A DNA stretch of 64,000 bases from an uncultured Lachnospiraceae bacterium (GCA_900554205.1 USGM01000005.1:1-64000); one strand, 5' to 3'. Numbered from the stretch's first letter, positions 51,729 to 61,277 are shown. Numbers and translations are program-made. Notes: generated from the sequence alone by a model not told the origin.

Positions 51729-52358
51729 ATGGCATTCGACTACAAAAAGGAATATAAGGAATTTTACATGCCGAAGCAAAAGCCGGAGCTTGTGACAGTG
51801 CCGAAAATGAATTATATCGCTGTGCGCGGAAGCGGCAATCCGAACGACGAGGACGGGGAGTATAAGAAAGCGATGGAGCTTCTCTATGGGATTGCCTTTA
51901 CGATCAAGATGAGTAAGATGGGCGACCACCGGATTGAGGGGTACTTTGACTATGTTGTTCCACCGCTGGAGGGCTTCTGGTGGCAGGATGGCATCGAGGG
52001 CATTGATTACGGGAAAAAGGAAGCGTTTCAATGGATTTCCGTGATCCGGCTGCCGGACTTTGTGACAGAAGCGGATTTTCAGTGGGCAGTACAGGAGTGC
52101 TCTGCTAAAAAGAAGAAGGATTTTTCAAAGGCGGAGTTTCTGACTATTGAGGAGGGGATATGCGTACAATGCATGCATATCGGAGCGTATGATGAGGAAC
52201 CGGCGACTTGCGCGAGGATGGATGCGTTCCTTCTGGAAAACGGATATGTGAACGACTTCACGGACAGCAGAAGGCATCATGAGATTTATCTATCGGATGC
52301 GAGAAGGGTTGCACCGGAACGCCTGAAAACCGTTATCCGGCATCCGGTAAAAAGGTAA
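51729..52358 (+). CDS. GyrI-like small-molecule-binding domain protein
   Basis: A 209-residue protein. The sequence VPKMNYIAVRGSGNPND near residue 25, HRIEGYFDYVVPPLEGFWW and HIGAYDEEPATCARMDAFL near 150 match the stand-alone GyrI-like (SbmC-related, YdhE-like) family that binds hydrophobic or cyclic compounds. No DNA-binding domain is present. It forms an operon with the WYL regulator; ribosome site ACAGGAGGAATCAAC. Confidence 0.85.
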   Translation: MAFDYKKEYKEFYMPKQKPELVTVPKMNYIAVRGSGNPNDEDGEYKKAMELLYGIAFTIKMSKMGDHRIEGYFDYVVPPLEGFWWQDGIEGIDYGKKEAFQWISVIRLPDFVTEADFQWAVQECSAKKKKDFSKAEFLTIEEGICVQCMHIGAYDEEPATCARMDAFLLENGYVNDFTDSRRHHEIYLSDARRVAPERLKTVIRHPVKR

Positions 52359-52408
52359 CTTAAGTGTGCTATTCTGCAACTTGCTTTACCTTGTGGCAGG
52401 TTCGCCTC

Positions 52409-52437
52409 TTGACAGGCAAAATTTTTGACACTATAAT
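52409..52437 (+). promoter_or_regulatory. Perfect-consensus promoter of the ABC exporter operon
   Basis: TTGACA at 52409-52414, 17-base spacer, TATAAT at 52432-52437. It gives a leader of about 105 bases before the ATPase start at 52548. Confidence 0.9.
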
Positions 52438-52547
52438 AACTAATGTTACACAACAAACGATGTGAAGAAGGAGAACGAGGTTGTGCCAGCGCGCACTTGA
52501 CACAAACTCGATATGCGCAAAGAGCGTGCGCAGAAATGAGGAAAAAT

Positions 52548-53255
52548 ATGCTGAATATTCAACATTTAACGAAAAAATACGGTGATAAAAAAGCGGTGGA
52601 TGATCTTAGCTTACATATTGTACCCGGTGAAATATATGGTTTTATCGGTCACAACGGAGCCGGTAAGACGACAACCCTGAAATCAGTGGTCGGCATCCAG
52701 CAGTTTGACGAGGGAGAGATTACGATCGGCGGCAAGTCGATCAAGGACGATTCGCTCGCCTGCAAGAAGCAGCTTGCCTATATTCCGGACAACCCGGATC
52801 TTTATGACTTTATGACCGGTATCAAATATCTGAATTTCATTGCGGATGTATTCGGAGTGGATGCCGCACAGCGTCAGGAGCGCATCCGTAAATACGCAGA
52901 TCTGTTTGAACTGACGGACGATCTGGCTCAGCCTATCGCTGCTTATTCCCATGGTATGAAGCAGAAGCTGGCGATCATCTCCGCGTGGATTCATCAGCCG
53001 AAGCTCATCATCATGGATGAGCCGTTTGTTGGGCTTGACCCGAAGGCGGCGCACATTTTAAAGGGCATGATGCGCGAAATCTGTGACGAGGGCGGAGCGA
53101 TCTTCTTCTCGACACATGTGCTTGAGGTGGCAGAGAAGCTTTGCGACAAGGTTGCAATCATCAAGGGCGGCAAGCTGATCCGCTACGGCACCATGGAGGA
53201 AGTCAAGGGTGATGATTCTCTCGAGGAAGTATTCCTCGAACTGGAGGAAAAGTAA
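52548..53255 (+). CDS. ABC transporter ATPase subunit
   Basis: A 235-residue ABC ATPase: Walker A IGHNGAGKTT near residue 38, signature-like YSHGMKQKLAI near 135 (S-H-G-M in place of S-G-G-Q, common in ABC-2 exporters), Walker B LIIMDEPFVGLD near 155. Its start at 52548 has GAGGAAAAAT just upstream, and the bases before it resemble the jetA leader. Stop and next start overlap as TAATG, coupling it to the large permease. Confidence 0.9.
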   Translation: MLNIQHLTKKYGDKKAVDDLSLHIVPGEIYGFIGHNGAGKTTTLKSVVGIQQFDEGEITIGGKSIKDDSLACKKQLAYIPDNPDLYDFMTGIKYLNFIADVFGVDAAQRQERIRKYADLFELTDDLAQPIAAYSHGMKQKLAIISAWIHQPKLIIMDEPFVGLDPKAAHILKGMMREICDEGGAIFFSTHVLEVAEKLCDKVAIIKGGKLIRYGTMEEVKGDDSLEEVFLELEEK

Positions 53256-54853
53256 TGCTGAAAACATTGGTAAAAAAGCAGATGCAGGAAATTTTCCGCA
53301 GCTATTTTTATGATGAAAAAAAGAATAAAAAAAGATCTACTGCCTCGACCGTGATGTACATTCTACTGTATGTGCTGATCATGGTGGGTGTGCTGGGAGG
53401 CATGTTTACGTTTTTGTCAGTGGCAATCTGCGGGGCGTTTACGGCTGCCGGAATGGGGTGGCTGTATTTTGCGCTGATGGGACTGCTGGCGATCTTACTC
53501 GGAACCTTCGGCAGCGTCTTTAATACCTATGCGGGTTTATATCTGTCAAAGGATAATGATCTGCTGTTCTCCCTGCCGATCCCGGTGCGGTATATCATGA
53601 TTTCGCGTCTGATAAGTGTGTATCTGATGGGCTTGATGTATTCAGCGGTGGTGATTGTGCCGGCTGACATTGTGTACTGGGTTACAACGCCGTTTTCCGT
53701 CGGAACACTGGTGGGACCGATTCTGCTGACATTTTTGATTTCGGTATTTGTTCTTGTTCTGTCCTGCCTTCTGGGCTGGGTGATTGCAAAGATCAGCCAG
53801 AAGCTGAAGCATAAGAGCTTTATTACGGTTATTGTTTCTTTAGCTTTTCTTGGAGCTTACTATTTCTTCTATTTTAGGGCGCAGGAAATGATTCAGGATC
53901 TGGTTCAGAATGTCATGATCTACGGAGCGAAGATTAAGGGGGCGGCATATCCGCTCTATCTGTTCGGGGCTGCCGGAACGGGGGAACCGCTTGCTATGCT
54001 GTTGTTGACGGTGTTTGTTGCAGCGTGCTTCGCACTGGTATGGTATCTGATTTCGCGTAGCTTTATTAAGCTGGCAACCGCTACGGGCAGTGCTAAGAGG
54101 GTAAAATATAAGGAGACGGCGGTGAAGGTCAAAAATGTCCGTGCTGCCCTGTTGGAGAAGGAATTCGCGCGGTTTACCTCAAGCGCCAACTATATGCTGA
54201 ACTGCGGACTGGGAACCATTCTGCTCCCGGCGCTCGGCATTTTCCTTCTGGTTAAGGGTGGAGACCTTATTGCACCGATGTATGAGATGATAGGAGAGTA
54301 CTCCGGTGCAATTCCTGTGATACTTTGTATGGGAGTCTGTCTGGTGGCGGCGATGAACGATATGGCAACGCCGTCCATCTCCCTTGAGGGAAAGAACCTC
54401 TGGTTGGTGCAGTCTCTGCCCGTTACACCGTGGCAGGTGCTGAGAGCAAAGCTTTCTGTGCAGATACTTCTGACAGCGATTCCGGCGGCATTCTGTGCAG
54501 TCTGCGCCGTGGCGATTCTGCCGTGCAGTATTGGCACAAAGCTGCTGTCTGTTCTTGTAGTTCTGCTGAATACCGTATTGTCAGCATGCTTCGGACTCAG
54601 CCTTGGCGTGAAGATGCCGAATCTGACATGGACGAATGAGACCGCGCCGATCAAGCAGAGCGGAAATATCATGATCGCACTCTTTGGCGGCTGGGCATAT
54701 GAGATGATATTGATTGGACTTTACTTTGCAGTGAGAAAGTTTATGAGCACTTCTGTTTATCTGTTGGCTTGTGCAGTGATTACAGCTGCTCTGGCAGCAG
54801 CACTTTACTCGTGGCTGAAGAGGAAGGGAACAAGGTTGTTTGCAGCGCTGTAA
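53255..54853 (+). CDS. Large ABC exporter membrane protein
   Basis: A 532-residue permease with about twelve predicted helices and a cytoplasmic insertion around residues 270-300, where the sequence is Lys-rich (KRVKYKETAVKVK). It is the membrane partner of the preceding ATPase. The family (large putative ABC exporters of Firmicutes) is of unknown substrate. A terminator follows. Confidence 0.85.
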   Translation: MLKTLVKKQMQEIFRSYFYDEKKNKKRSTASTVMYILLYVLIMVGVLGGMFTFLSVAICGAFTAAGMGWLYFALMGLLAILLGTFGSVFNTYAGLYLSKDNDLLFSLPIPVRYIMISRLISVYLMGLMYSAVVIVPADIVYWVTTPFSVGTLVGPILLTFLISVFVLVLSCLLGWVIAKISQKLKHKSFITVIVSLAFLGAYYFFYFRAQEMIQDLVQNVMIYGAKIKGAAYPLYLFGAAGTGEPLAMLLLTVFVAACFALVWYLISRSFIKLATATGSAKRVKYKETAVKVKNVRAALLEKEFARFTSSANYMLNCGLGTILLPALGIFLLVKGGDLIAPMYEMIGEYSGAIPVILCMGVCLVAAMNDMATPSISLEGKNLWLVQSLPVTPWQVLRAKLSVQILLTAIPAAFCAVCAVAILPCSIGTKLLSVLVVLLNTVLSACFGLSLGVKMPNLTWTNETAPIKQSGNIMIALFGGWAYEMILIGLYFAVRKFMSTSVYLLACAVITAALAAALYSWLKRKGTRLFAAL

Positions 54854-54910
54854 TACGGCGCAGGGTGTTCCGGCTCCGGAATGGCGTCTCTGAAAAGTTA
54901 GATTTTATGG

Positions 54911-54939
54911 GGCTTGCCGAGAAATCGGGAGGCCTTTTT
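54911..54939 (+). terminator. Terminator of the ABC exporter operon
   Basis: GGCTTGCCGA and TCGGGAGGCC pair with one mismatch around GAAA, followed by TTTTTG. Confidence 0.7.
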
Positions 54940-54972
54940 GTACCTTGAAAAGCTGGAAAAATAGCGAGATTC

Positions 54973-55652
54973 TTATAGTAGTTTCTTTTTTATATGTTTC
55001 AAATAGTTCTTTTTGAAATCTCTGATATTATTAAAGAAATCCATTTCAGAATGGGTAAATGAATTATTATCTGCTTTTTCGGCTAAAAGTTCCATTGTAC
55101 AAATAAGGTCAGCAATTTGGAATAATTTATAATCCACAGGCTTCACTTTGCGAAATTCCATATGGGTATATAATGTACTGAATACTGATGTAAGAATTTT
55201 GGTGAGTTCAATTTGGCCGTTGTCATAGTAGACAATAACTTTGTCAAAGCTATTCCAAAAGCCTTCATTGCTTCGGAGTATATCAGCCAGAATGTTAGAT
55301 ACTTTTGAAGTCATTGTTATGACATCTGGGCATTCACTTTTCTTTATTTTGATGCAGGAATATTGAAAGTCAAGTTTACGAGCAAAGTTGAACAAGGCAT
55401 TGAATAGGCGTTTTCGTTCCTCCACGAAATCGTTAGCATATACGGATTCACGTCTTATCAGTGGACCGGTATGGATAGCGTGATGCTGGTAGCCTAAGTT
55501 GGATAAATGAGCATCGAAAACTTTTATGTTTTCAGAAATATCAGTAGATTGATTGTGGAATATCATAGAAACCAAGTAGTAGGGAGCGTGGATTTCATAA
55601 GGTCCAAAGTCTCCGGATTCGTCTATGAATACGCTAAGTATTTTTCTGACAT
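54973..55652 (-). pseudogene. DUF3800 protein with a one-base frameshift near the start codon
   Basis: The minus-strand frame 55575-54973 encodes most of a DUF3800 protein: HTGPLIRRE, YYDNGQIELT, VKPVDYKLFQIADLICT and FKKNYLKHIKKKLL are all diagnostic. Upstream the N-terminal DESGDFGPYEIHAPYYLVSM continues in the same frame, but the only good start (ATG at 55652, after AGGATGATGAT) is out of frame by one base. A five-T run on the + strand at 55641-55645 (five A on the coding strand) needs one more base to give MSEKILSVFIDESG. Either a real -1 slip in a homopolymer, possibly phase-variable, or a sequence error. DUF3800 has an RNase H-like fold with acidic residues and is linked to mobile and structured-RNA contexts. 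Confidence 0.8.
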
Positions 55653-55685
55653 ATCATCATCCTTTTGTAATAATTTAGAGTATGA

Positions 55686-55762
55686 AAATGGCGGGGAAAT
55701 TCCCCGCCGCTCGGTGGACCAGGGTCTTTCGACCAGCCCTAAATCAACCATTGTTGATTTTT
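55686..55762 (-). ncRNA. Structured RNA upstream of the DUF3800 gene
   Basis: Read on the minus strand there are three stems in 75 bases: AAATCAAC-AATG-GTTGATTT, GGTC-GAAA-GACC with a GNRA tetraloop, and GGCGGGGAA-T-TTCCCCGCC. The GC-rich stems stand out in AT-rich surroundings. DUF3800 genes are known to be preceded by a series of conserved RNA structures (DUF3800-I to -XI motifs described from comparative genomics). This is consistent with one of them, but I cannot say which. Confidence 0.65.
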
Positions 55763-55863
55763 ATCTTATGTTAATTATAAGGGAAATATGCAGAGATGTC
55801 AATTACCATCCTTTCATTGTTTCTTTTAAACAGATGCATGGGTGGATGGAGATTTTTTATAGA

Positions 55864-56850
55864 TTAGTTCTGCTCAAATATTTCCCGCATTTCAGCTCTT
55901 GGTTTCATCGTGTCCAGATCGGTATACAGGCAGACATACTCTACGGTAGTGTATGTGTCCATGGATACCAGGCCGACCTGCTCACCGTATCTGATGGGGT
56001 AGGATGGAAACGAATCCACCGGGTCTTCCTTGTTGACAACAAGTGCGTTACCGAAGAAATCGGCGACTGCTGTCATGGGAGTTGCGCTCGAATTAACTTG
56101 TTCGGGAAGATATACCCGATCGGTGATTCCGCTAAGCTTTATGTCCCGAAGCGGTGTTCCTGTGTCCTCGGAGGTAACATTAAAGAAAAAGCTAAGGGGA
56201 CACTGCAAGGACATACCGCCGAGTATTTCCCTCTCATCATTTGCAACGATGGAAAAATAGCCTTCCAGATCTGCTTTTGTATCATCTAAGGCATTTGCAT
56301 GAAGGGCGATAGTGTCACCCAATACAATATCCTCTGACGACGCATCCTCGACAGCAAAGTTTCCCAAACCGTACAAAACATCGTCATCGGTCAGCTGGAA
56401 ACCGGTTGTATTGTCCACGACTAAATAGGCGTCCGAATAAGGTGTGCCGTCCGCATGATACCACGCGCTGCCCTTGTTGTTGCTGGTACATTTCAGAACG
56501 ATTGTACATCCCTGATCCATAATATCGCCCATTGTCATACCGGGGTAAAAAACGAGATCCCGGACATGGAATCTGCCGTCCCACTGGGACTCTGATTCGC
56601 TGTATATCGCCTGGTCTCTGGAATCGGATGTTATGTAACCATTCTCCCAATAATATATTTCGTTGATCCAATCCTTCTCGGCAGCAGCCGTTGTTTCCTC
56701 GCTGGAATTTGTAGCCTCAGAGGCGGATTCGGACACCGGTTCAGATACCGGTTCAGACACGTTCGTGCCATCATTACTCGCCTTACCGCATCCTGCAAGG
56801 GATATAGCGGCAACTAACAGCGCTGCACAGCGTAATGATTTATTCTTCAT
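55864..56850 (-). CDS. Lipoprotein of unknown function
   Basis: A 328-residue lipoprotein with lipobox LAGC at about residue 21, followed by a Ser/Glu/Pro-rich linker (SEPVSEPVSESASEA) and a globular region that begins near residue 60 (WINEIYYWENGYI). No enzyme motif is recognised. A similar Ser/Glu linker is found in the next lipoprotein upstream. It follows a terminator, so has its own transcript. Confidence 0.75.
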   Translation of the reverse strand: MKNKSLRCAALLVAAISLAGCGKASNDGTNVSEPVSEPVSESASEATNSSEETTAAAEKDWINEIYYWENGYITSDSRDQAIYSESESQWDGRFHVRDLVFYPGMTMGDIMDQGCTIVLKCTSNNKGSAWYHADGTPYSDAYLVVDNTTGFQLTDDDVLYGLGNFAVEDASSEDIVLGDTIALHANALDDTKADLEGYFSIVANDEREILGGMSLQCPLSFFFNVTSEDTGTPLRDIKLSGITDRVYLPEQVNSSATPMTAVADFFGNALVVNKEDPVDSFPSYPIRYGEQVGLVSMDTYTTVEYVCLYTDLDTMKPRAEMREIFEQN

Positions 56851-56882
56851 GATTTCAGTTCCTTTCAGTTTTAAATAGTGTC

Positions 56883-56930
56883 AAAAAAATGGGTGTCTCC
56901 CCAAAAGTCAGACTTTCGGGGAACACCTTA
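56883..56930 (-). terminator. Terminator after the OB-fold-like lipoprotein gene
   Basis: On the minus strand GGTGTTCCCCGAAAGT and ACTTTTGGGGAGACACC pair into a long stem followed by a run of seven T. Confidence 0.85.
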
Positions 56931-56964
56931 ATGTGCGCATAGCACACTCTTTTGTCAATAAAAC

Positions 56965-57798
56965 TTACTTTACAGTCACGTTTGTGATGTGAGGGTTTAC
57001 ACCGTTGTACCAGTAAAGGAAGCCCTCCATGTCGATGACATCGCCAACCTTAAGACCTTCAACAGTCTTGTAAACGTCAGTGGTGTTGTCGCAGAGATAA
57101 GACTCAACGGTGAAGGTGTAGGTCTGTCCGTTCAGGGAAACGTTGAAGTACAGATCGCTGTTGGAATCAGCAGAACCGGAACCATCCCAGTTGTACAGGA
57201 AAGCAGCGCCGCCCTCGGACTCCTCAACAGTCATTCCCTTGAAGGAAACGAACTGGTTCTGATAGTTGATCAGATCGTCAGTGCCAAGCAGATCAGTAAC
57301 GTCGGTTGCCTCTGCGATGTAGCTGCCATCCTCGATCTCGAAAGTAGCGCCCTCTGCGATCTCAACCTCGCCGGACCACTCGGTCTTGTAACCGGTAACC
57401 TTGATCTTTGTTCCGGGAACCAGCTTTGCGCTGTCCTCTTCGGAACAGGTCATGTTGTAGATGAAGTATGCACCGTCCTCGTCAGCGGCGTAAACGGTGA
57501 TCTTGTTGTCCCACCAGGACTGATGTGCCTGAACATATGCCTCGATGACAACAGGAGACTCAAGCTCTGCTGCAACATAGTCAGCATAGGACATAACTGT
57601 CTCGCCGGCAACATCGTTGTTCTCAGCTTCGCTGGAAACCTCTTCTGTGGATTCAACGCTTGCATCGTCCTTGCTCTCGGAAGCAACGGAGGAAACCTCC
57701 TCGGAAGAAGCGCTGGAGTCAGTCGTGCCGTTGTTTCCGCAAGCGGCAAACGAAAGCACAAGTGTCAGGGATAAAGCCATTACCAAACCTTTTTTCAT
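56965..57798 (-). CDS. Lipoprotein, probable OB-fold-like extracellular domain
   Basis: A 277-residue exported lipoprotein (lipobox FAAC, Cys ~20), with a Ser/Glu linker to about residue 65. The mature part has repeated strands such as VVIEAYVQAHQSWWDNKI, GTKIKVTGYKTEW and VGDVIDMEGFLYWYN, the pattern of two bacterial OB-fold-like domains (first ~75-150, second ~170-275). Substrate unknown. It is divergent in neither direction but follows the sugar importer on the same strand; its own promoter lies at 57843-57870. Confidence 0.75.
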   Translation of the reverse strand: MKKGLVMALSLTLVLSFAACGNNGTTDSSASSEEVSSVASESKDDASVESTEEVSSEAENNDVAGETVMSYADYVAAELESPVVIEAYVQAHQSWWDNKITVYAADEDGAYFIYNMTCSEEDSAKLVPGTKIKVTGYKTEWSGEVEIAEGATFEIEDGSYIAEATDVTDLLGTDDLINYQNQFVSFKGMTVEESEGGAAFLYNWDGSGSADSNSDLYFNVSLNGQTYTFTVESYLCDNTTDVYKTVEGLKVGDVIDMEGFLYWYNGVNPHITNVTVK

Positions 57799-57842
57799 AA
57801 TAAAACACTCCTCTTTTCTAAAAAGATTTTTACGACACTGTA

Positions 57843-57870
57843 ATTATACCTTAAAATTGACAGAAATCAA
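57843..57870 (-). promoter_or_regulatory. Promoter of the OB-fold-like lipoprotein gene
   Basis: On the minus strand TTGATT (57870-57865) and TATAAT (57848-57843) with a 16-base spacer, overlapping the 3' end of the upstream solute-binding gene. Confidence 0.5.
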
Positions 57871-59498
57871 TTGGCATTATGACGGCTTTTTCTCTTTTTT
57901 ACCAACTCCCGACATACATAAGCGATAATTAATATCCAGGCAATACCGAGAGCAGACAGCAGGGCGGTGGCAGTGGCGGGAAGAGGGCCGAGCTCTCTTT
58001 TGCCGGCGGCGGAGGCCTGTATCTGATCCAGCCGGTACAGTGAGCTTACGTCCTCAAACAGCTTGTCGAGGTAGGCATCATCGACCGTTTCCTTGCGGCG
58101 GATGGACTTTGCGACATTTTCGATCATCTGCCCTGACGCATCGCGCAGGGAGGCGGAGCCGTTGAAAACGGGAGTGACAAAGGTGTTTCCCACATTATCC
58201 AGAAGGAGCTTTGACGCCTTGATCTTGACATCATAGTAATTATTGTTGTCCTCTCCGGCGCGGGAAAGGTAATCCTGATATTCTGCGGAGTTCTGCGCCT
58301 TTGCCGTGACGGGAACATACCCCTCTGTCTCTGAGTAGGCGATCTGCACATCATTTGTGAGCAGGTACTGCGCAAAGAGCCACGATGCCAGAACCTCCTG
58401 CGAGTCGGTCTTGTTGAAGACGCAGACCGAAGGTCCCTGCGAGATCATCTGCGGATGTTCCGGGTCGAACTGCGGGATCATCATGACCTCGGTGTCGAAG
58501 TCTACCAGCACATCCTCGCTGATGTCGGAGAGCGGAGCGTTTGTGCCCATCCATGTCGCGCCCGCCGTGGAATCAATTGCAAAGATACACTGTCCGGCAT
58601 TCAGGAAATTTGCAGGATAGCTGGAAATCTTGAAGGTCGAAAAGGCTCCGGTCTTCACATGATCGGCAACCGTGTAGAGCAGCTCCCGCGTCGTGTCATT
58701 AAAGATCTTGATTTCACCGGCGGAGGTGGAATATCCGGCATCCCTTTGATTCAGCATCTGTATCATCATGTTGTCCGTGGACTTATAGATGAACGGAATC
58801 AGCACGCTCTGACCGTTGACAAGGTAATTGCCGTCGGCATCCTTGGCTGTGGCGGCATCGGAAACCTCCCAAATGAAATCCCATGTAAGCGTCTCCGGCA
58901 GGGTATAGCCGAGCGCCTCCACATAGGTCTTGTTTACATAACATGCCTCGGTGGAGCGCATGAAAGGAACGGCATAGTAATGGCCCGCAAAGGAGCACTC
59001 TTCCAGAAACTGCGGGATGATCTCGTCCCTTGAGGGAGAGTCAAACAGCACCTCACTGCCGCCGAGACCGTAATTTGCATCCGTGAACAGCTCGTCGAGC
59101 GGTACGACCACATTCGTGCCGGTGAGGTAGGTCGCAATGTGATCGGGGTAGGTGATGCAGACGTTCGGGGTGGTGTTCGTCGCAATGTTCGTAATGACAT
59201 CATTGTAAATTTTGCCGTAATCGGTATACAGGCGCAGGTTCACAGTGATGTTCGGGTAGATATTTTCAAAATCCTCGATGGCTTTCTTATAGATGTCGGT
59301 CTGGCGCTTGTTCGTGTCATTCTTTGCCCAGAACGTGATCTCATAATTCCGCGAGGTGTCAAAGCTCTCGGGAATGGCGAAGCTTGCCTGTTCCTTGGAG
59401 CCGTGACAGGCGGTGAGTCCGAAGAGACAGAAGCCCGCCAGCAGGGAAGCCCTGAGTGTCTTTTTCAAAGTAAGTATGGTGTTCTTGAAACGGCTCAT
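57867..59498 (-). CDS. Sugar-binding lipoprotein with C-terminal membrane helix
   Basis: A 543-residue solute-binding protein. The N-terminal signal ends at lipobox LTAC (~residue 30). The mature protein has the family 1 features ITFWAKNDTNKRQTDIY, FENIYPNITVNL and YAVPFMRSTEACYVNK. Unusually, the C-terminal 45 residues form a transmembrane helix (ALLSALGIAWILIIAYV) followed by a basic cytoplasmic tail (KKRKSR). Most binding proteins have only the lipid anchor, so this one could be double-anchored. It is the last gene of the operon ATPase-permease-permease-binding protein. Confidence 0.88.
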   Translation of the reverse strand: MSRFKNTILTLKKTLRASLLAGFCLFGLTACHGSKEQASFAIPESFDTSRNYEITFWAKNDTNKRQTDIYKKAIEDFENIYPNITVNLRLYTDYGKIYNDVITNIATNTTPNVCITYPDHIATYLTGTNVVVPLDELFTDANYGLGGSEVLFDSPSRDEIIPQFLEECSFAGHYYAVPFMRSTEACYVNKTYVEALGYTLPETLTWDFIWEVSDAATAKDADGNYLVNGQSVLIPFIYKSTDNMMIQMLNQRDAGYSTSAGEIKIFNDTTRELLYTVADHVKTGAFSTFKISSYPANFLNAGQCIFAIDSTAGATWMGTNAPLSDISEDVLVDFDTEVMMIPQFDPEHPQMISQGPSVCVFNKTDSQEVLASWLFAQYLLTNDVQIAYSETEGYVPVTAKAQNSAEYQDYLSRAGEDNNNYYDVKIKASKLLLDNVGNTFVTPVFNGSASLRDASGQMIENVAKSIRRKETVDDAYLDKLFEDVSSLYRLDQIQASAAGKRELGPLPATATALLSALGIAWILIIAYVCRELVKKRKSRHNAN

Positions 59499-60370
59499 CC
59501 TTTTGTACCTCCTCTTGCGACTCCTGCCATGATCTTCTTGCGGAAGATGAGGAAGAGAATAATCAGGGGAAGGGAGATGACGACGACCGCTGCCATCATG
59601 GCGGGGATATTTTCACGCCCGAAGCCGTTCTCGCGGATCTCCTGAATGCCGTTGGAAACCAGGAAGTAGTTCGGATCGTCGGTGATCAGTCTGGGCCAGA
59701 CATAGGAGTTCCAGCACTCGATTACCTTCAGGATGACGATCGTAATCAGTGTGGGCCTGCAGATCGGGATCATGACCTTTCGCAGATAGCGCAGGTCAGA
59801 TGTGCCGTCTACCTTCGCCGCATAGTACAGCTCGTCCGGAACCTGAGCGAAATTCTCGCGCAGCAGGTAGATATAAAACACGGAGGTCACGGACGGCAGG
59901 ATCAGACCGGTGAAGGTGTTGCGCAGTCCGAGATTCGTGATCGTGGCAAAGTTTGTGATGACAACAAGCTCATTCGGGATCATCATCAGGGAGAGGAACA
60001 GCGTGAATACAGCATCTCTGCCCTTAAACTCCAGCCGCGCAAAGGCGAATGCGGCGAGCGTGATGACGACCAGCATGATTGCTGTCGTGATGACGGTGAA
60101 GATCAGCGTGTTCAGCAGATACTTGCCGAGGGAGACCGTTGTAAAAGCGTCAACATAGTTCTGCAGGGTCGGTGAAAGCGTGAAAAAGGATGGGATCTTC
60201 TCGGAGTTGTACGAGCCGTAGCTTTTCACGGAGGTCAGCACCATCCAGTAGAAGGGAAACAGGACGATGATCGCCCAGAGGGACAACAGGAAATACAGCA
60301 CGATATTTCCAACGGTCTTTCTGGTCTTGGCATTTTTGGAAATTTTATCATAATCAGTCTGATTGCTCAT
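59495..60370 (-). CDS. Carbohydrate ABC permease (MalG/UgpE-type)
   Basis: A 291-residue permease with six helices and the EAA loop ELYYAAKVDGTSDLRYLRKV near residue 195. It overlaps the binding-protein gene by 4 bases and follows the other permease by 13 bases. Start at 60370 (MSNQTDYDKIS); the longer frame upstream lies in the neighbour. Confidence 0.88.
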   Translation of the reverse strand: MSNQTDYDKISKNAKTRKTVGNIVLYFLLSLWAIIVLFPFYWMVLTSVKSYGSYNSEKIPSFFTLSPTLQNYVDAFTTVSLGKYLLNTLIFTVITTAIMLVVITLAAFAFARLEFKGRDAVFTLFLSLMMIPNELVVITNFATITNLGLRNTFTGLILPSVTSVFYIYLLRENFAQVPDELYYAAKVDGTSDLRYLRKVMIPICRPTLITIVILKVIECWNSYVWPRLITDDPNYFLVSNGIQEIRENGFGRENIPAMMAAVVVISLPLIILFLIFRKKIMAGVARGGTKG

Positions 60371-60383
60371 GGTTTCGATCCTC

Positions 60384-61277
60384 TTATGCGTAGTGAACAT
60401 GTTTCTTTGATACCAGCAGATTGATGCAGGTGATGGTGAGCACAATGGCGAACAGAATGATCGCCGCGGCGGAAGCGTAGGACGGATAACCGCCGCTGTC
60501 GCCGTACAGCATATCATATACATAGCCTACAATGGTGTTCATCTCTGCCGCATTCAGGTCGGTGCCGAACAGGGCGACCGCATCGCTGTACGCCTTGAAC
60601 GCGCCGATAAAGCCGGTGATAATCAGATAGAAGATCATGGGAGAGATCATGGGAACCGTAATCTTTCGGAAAATGCGGAAGCGTGAGGTTCCGTCTACTC
60701 TCGCGGCGTTGTAGTAAATCTGGTTGACGCTGGCAAGCGCGCTCGTCAGAATCAGGATCTTAAAGGGCATAACGACCCAGATCGTATAGAAGCAGAGCAC
60801 GAAGAGCTTTGCCCAGTAGGGACCGTCTATGAAGTCAACGGAGCTGCCGCCGAAGAGGGAGATCAGAAGGTTGACCAGACCGTCGGAATAGGCAGTTTTT
60901 TTGAACAAGATCATAAACACCAGACCTACCGCCAGCGTGTTTGTGACATAGGGCAGGAAGTAGATCGTCTGGTACAGCTCCCGCAGGGGCTTGATCGAGC
61001 TTAAGCCGACGGAGATGAGCAGCGCGAGGAGTGTGGACACCGGAACGGTGATAATGACCAGAATAAACGTGTTTTTCACAGCCTGAAGGAAATATGGGTC
61101 GTGCAGCACATAGGAGTAATTGTAACCGCCTACGCCGAAAAAGGTCTGTGACGCTGAGTTATAGCCCTCCTCAAAGGAATAGACAAATACATCAATCAGC
61201 GGATAGATCATGAATACGCCCAGAAAAAGGAACGCGGGCAGCAGGTAGAGCCATACCTTGAAATTATGTTTTTCCAT
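60384..61277 (-). CDS. Carbohydrate ABC permease (MalF/UgpA-type)
   Basis: About 297 residues with six predicted helices. The EAA loop is QIYYNAARVDGTSRFRIFRKI near residue 195. N-terminus KHNFKVWLYLLPAFLFLGVF is typical of MalF/UgpA. Two starts are possible (61277 or 61289). It lies between the ATPase gene upstream and the second permease downstream. Confidence 0.88.
   Translation of the reverse strand: MEKHNFKVWLYLLPAFLFLGVFMIYPLIDVFVYSFEEGYNSASQTFFGVGGYNYSYVLHDPYFLQAVKNTFILVIITVPVSTLLALLISVGLSSIKPLRELYQTIYFLPYVTNTLAVGLVFMILFKKTAYSDGLVNLLISLFGGSSVDFIDGPYWAKLFVLCFYTIWVVMPFKILILTSALASVNQIYYNAARVDGTSRFRIFRKITVPMISPMIFYLIITGFIGAFKAYSDAVALFGTDLNAAEMNTIVGYVYDMLYGDSGGYPSYASAAAIILFAIVLTITCINLLVSKKHVHYA

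Noticed and set aside
56989..57774. 261-codon open frame on the + strand
   Set aside because: Entirely antisense to the OB-fold-like lipoprotein, which has signal peptide, promoter and terminator; no ribosome site or family match.
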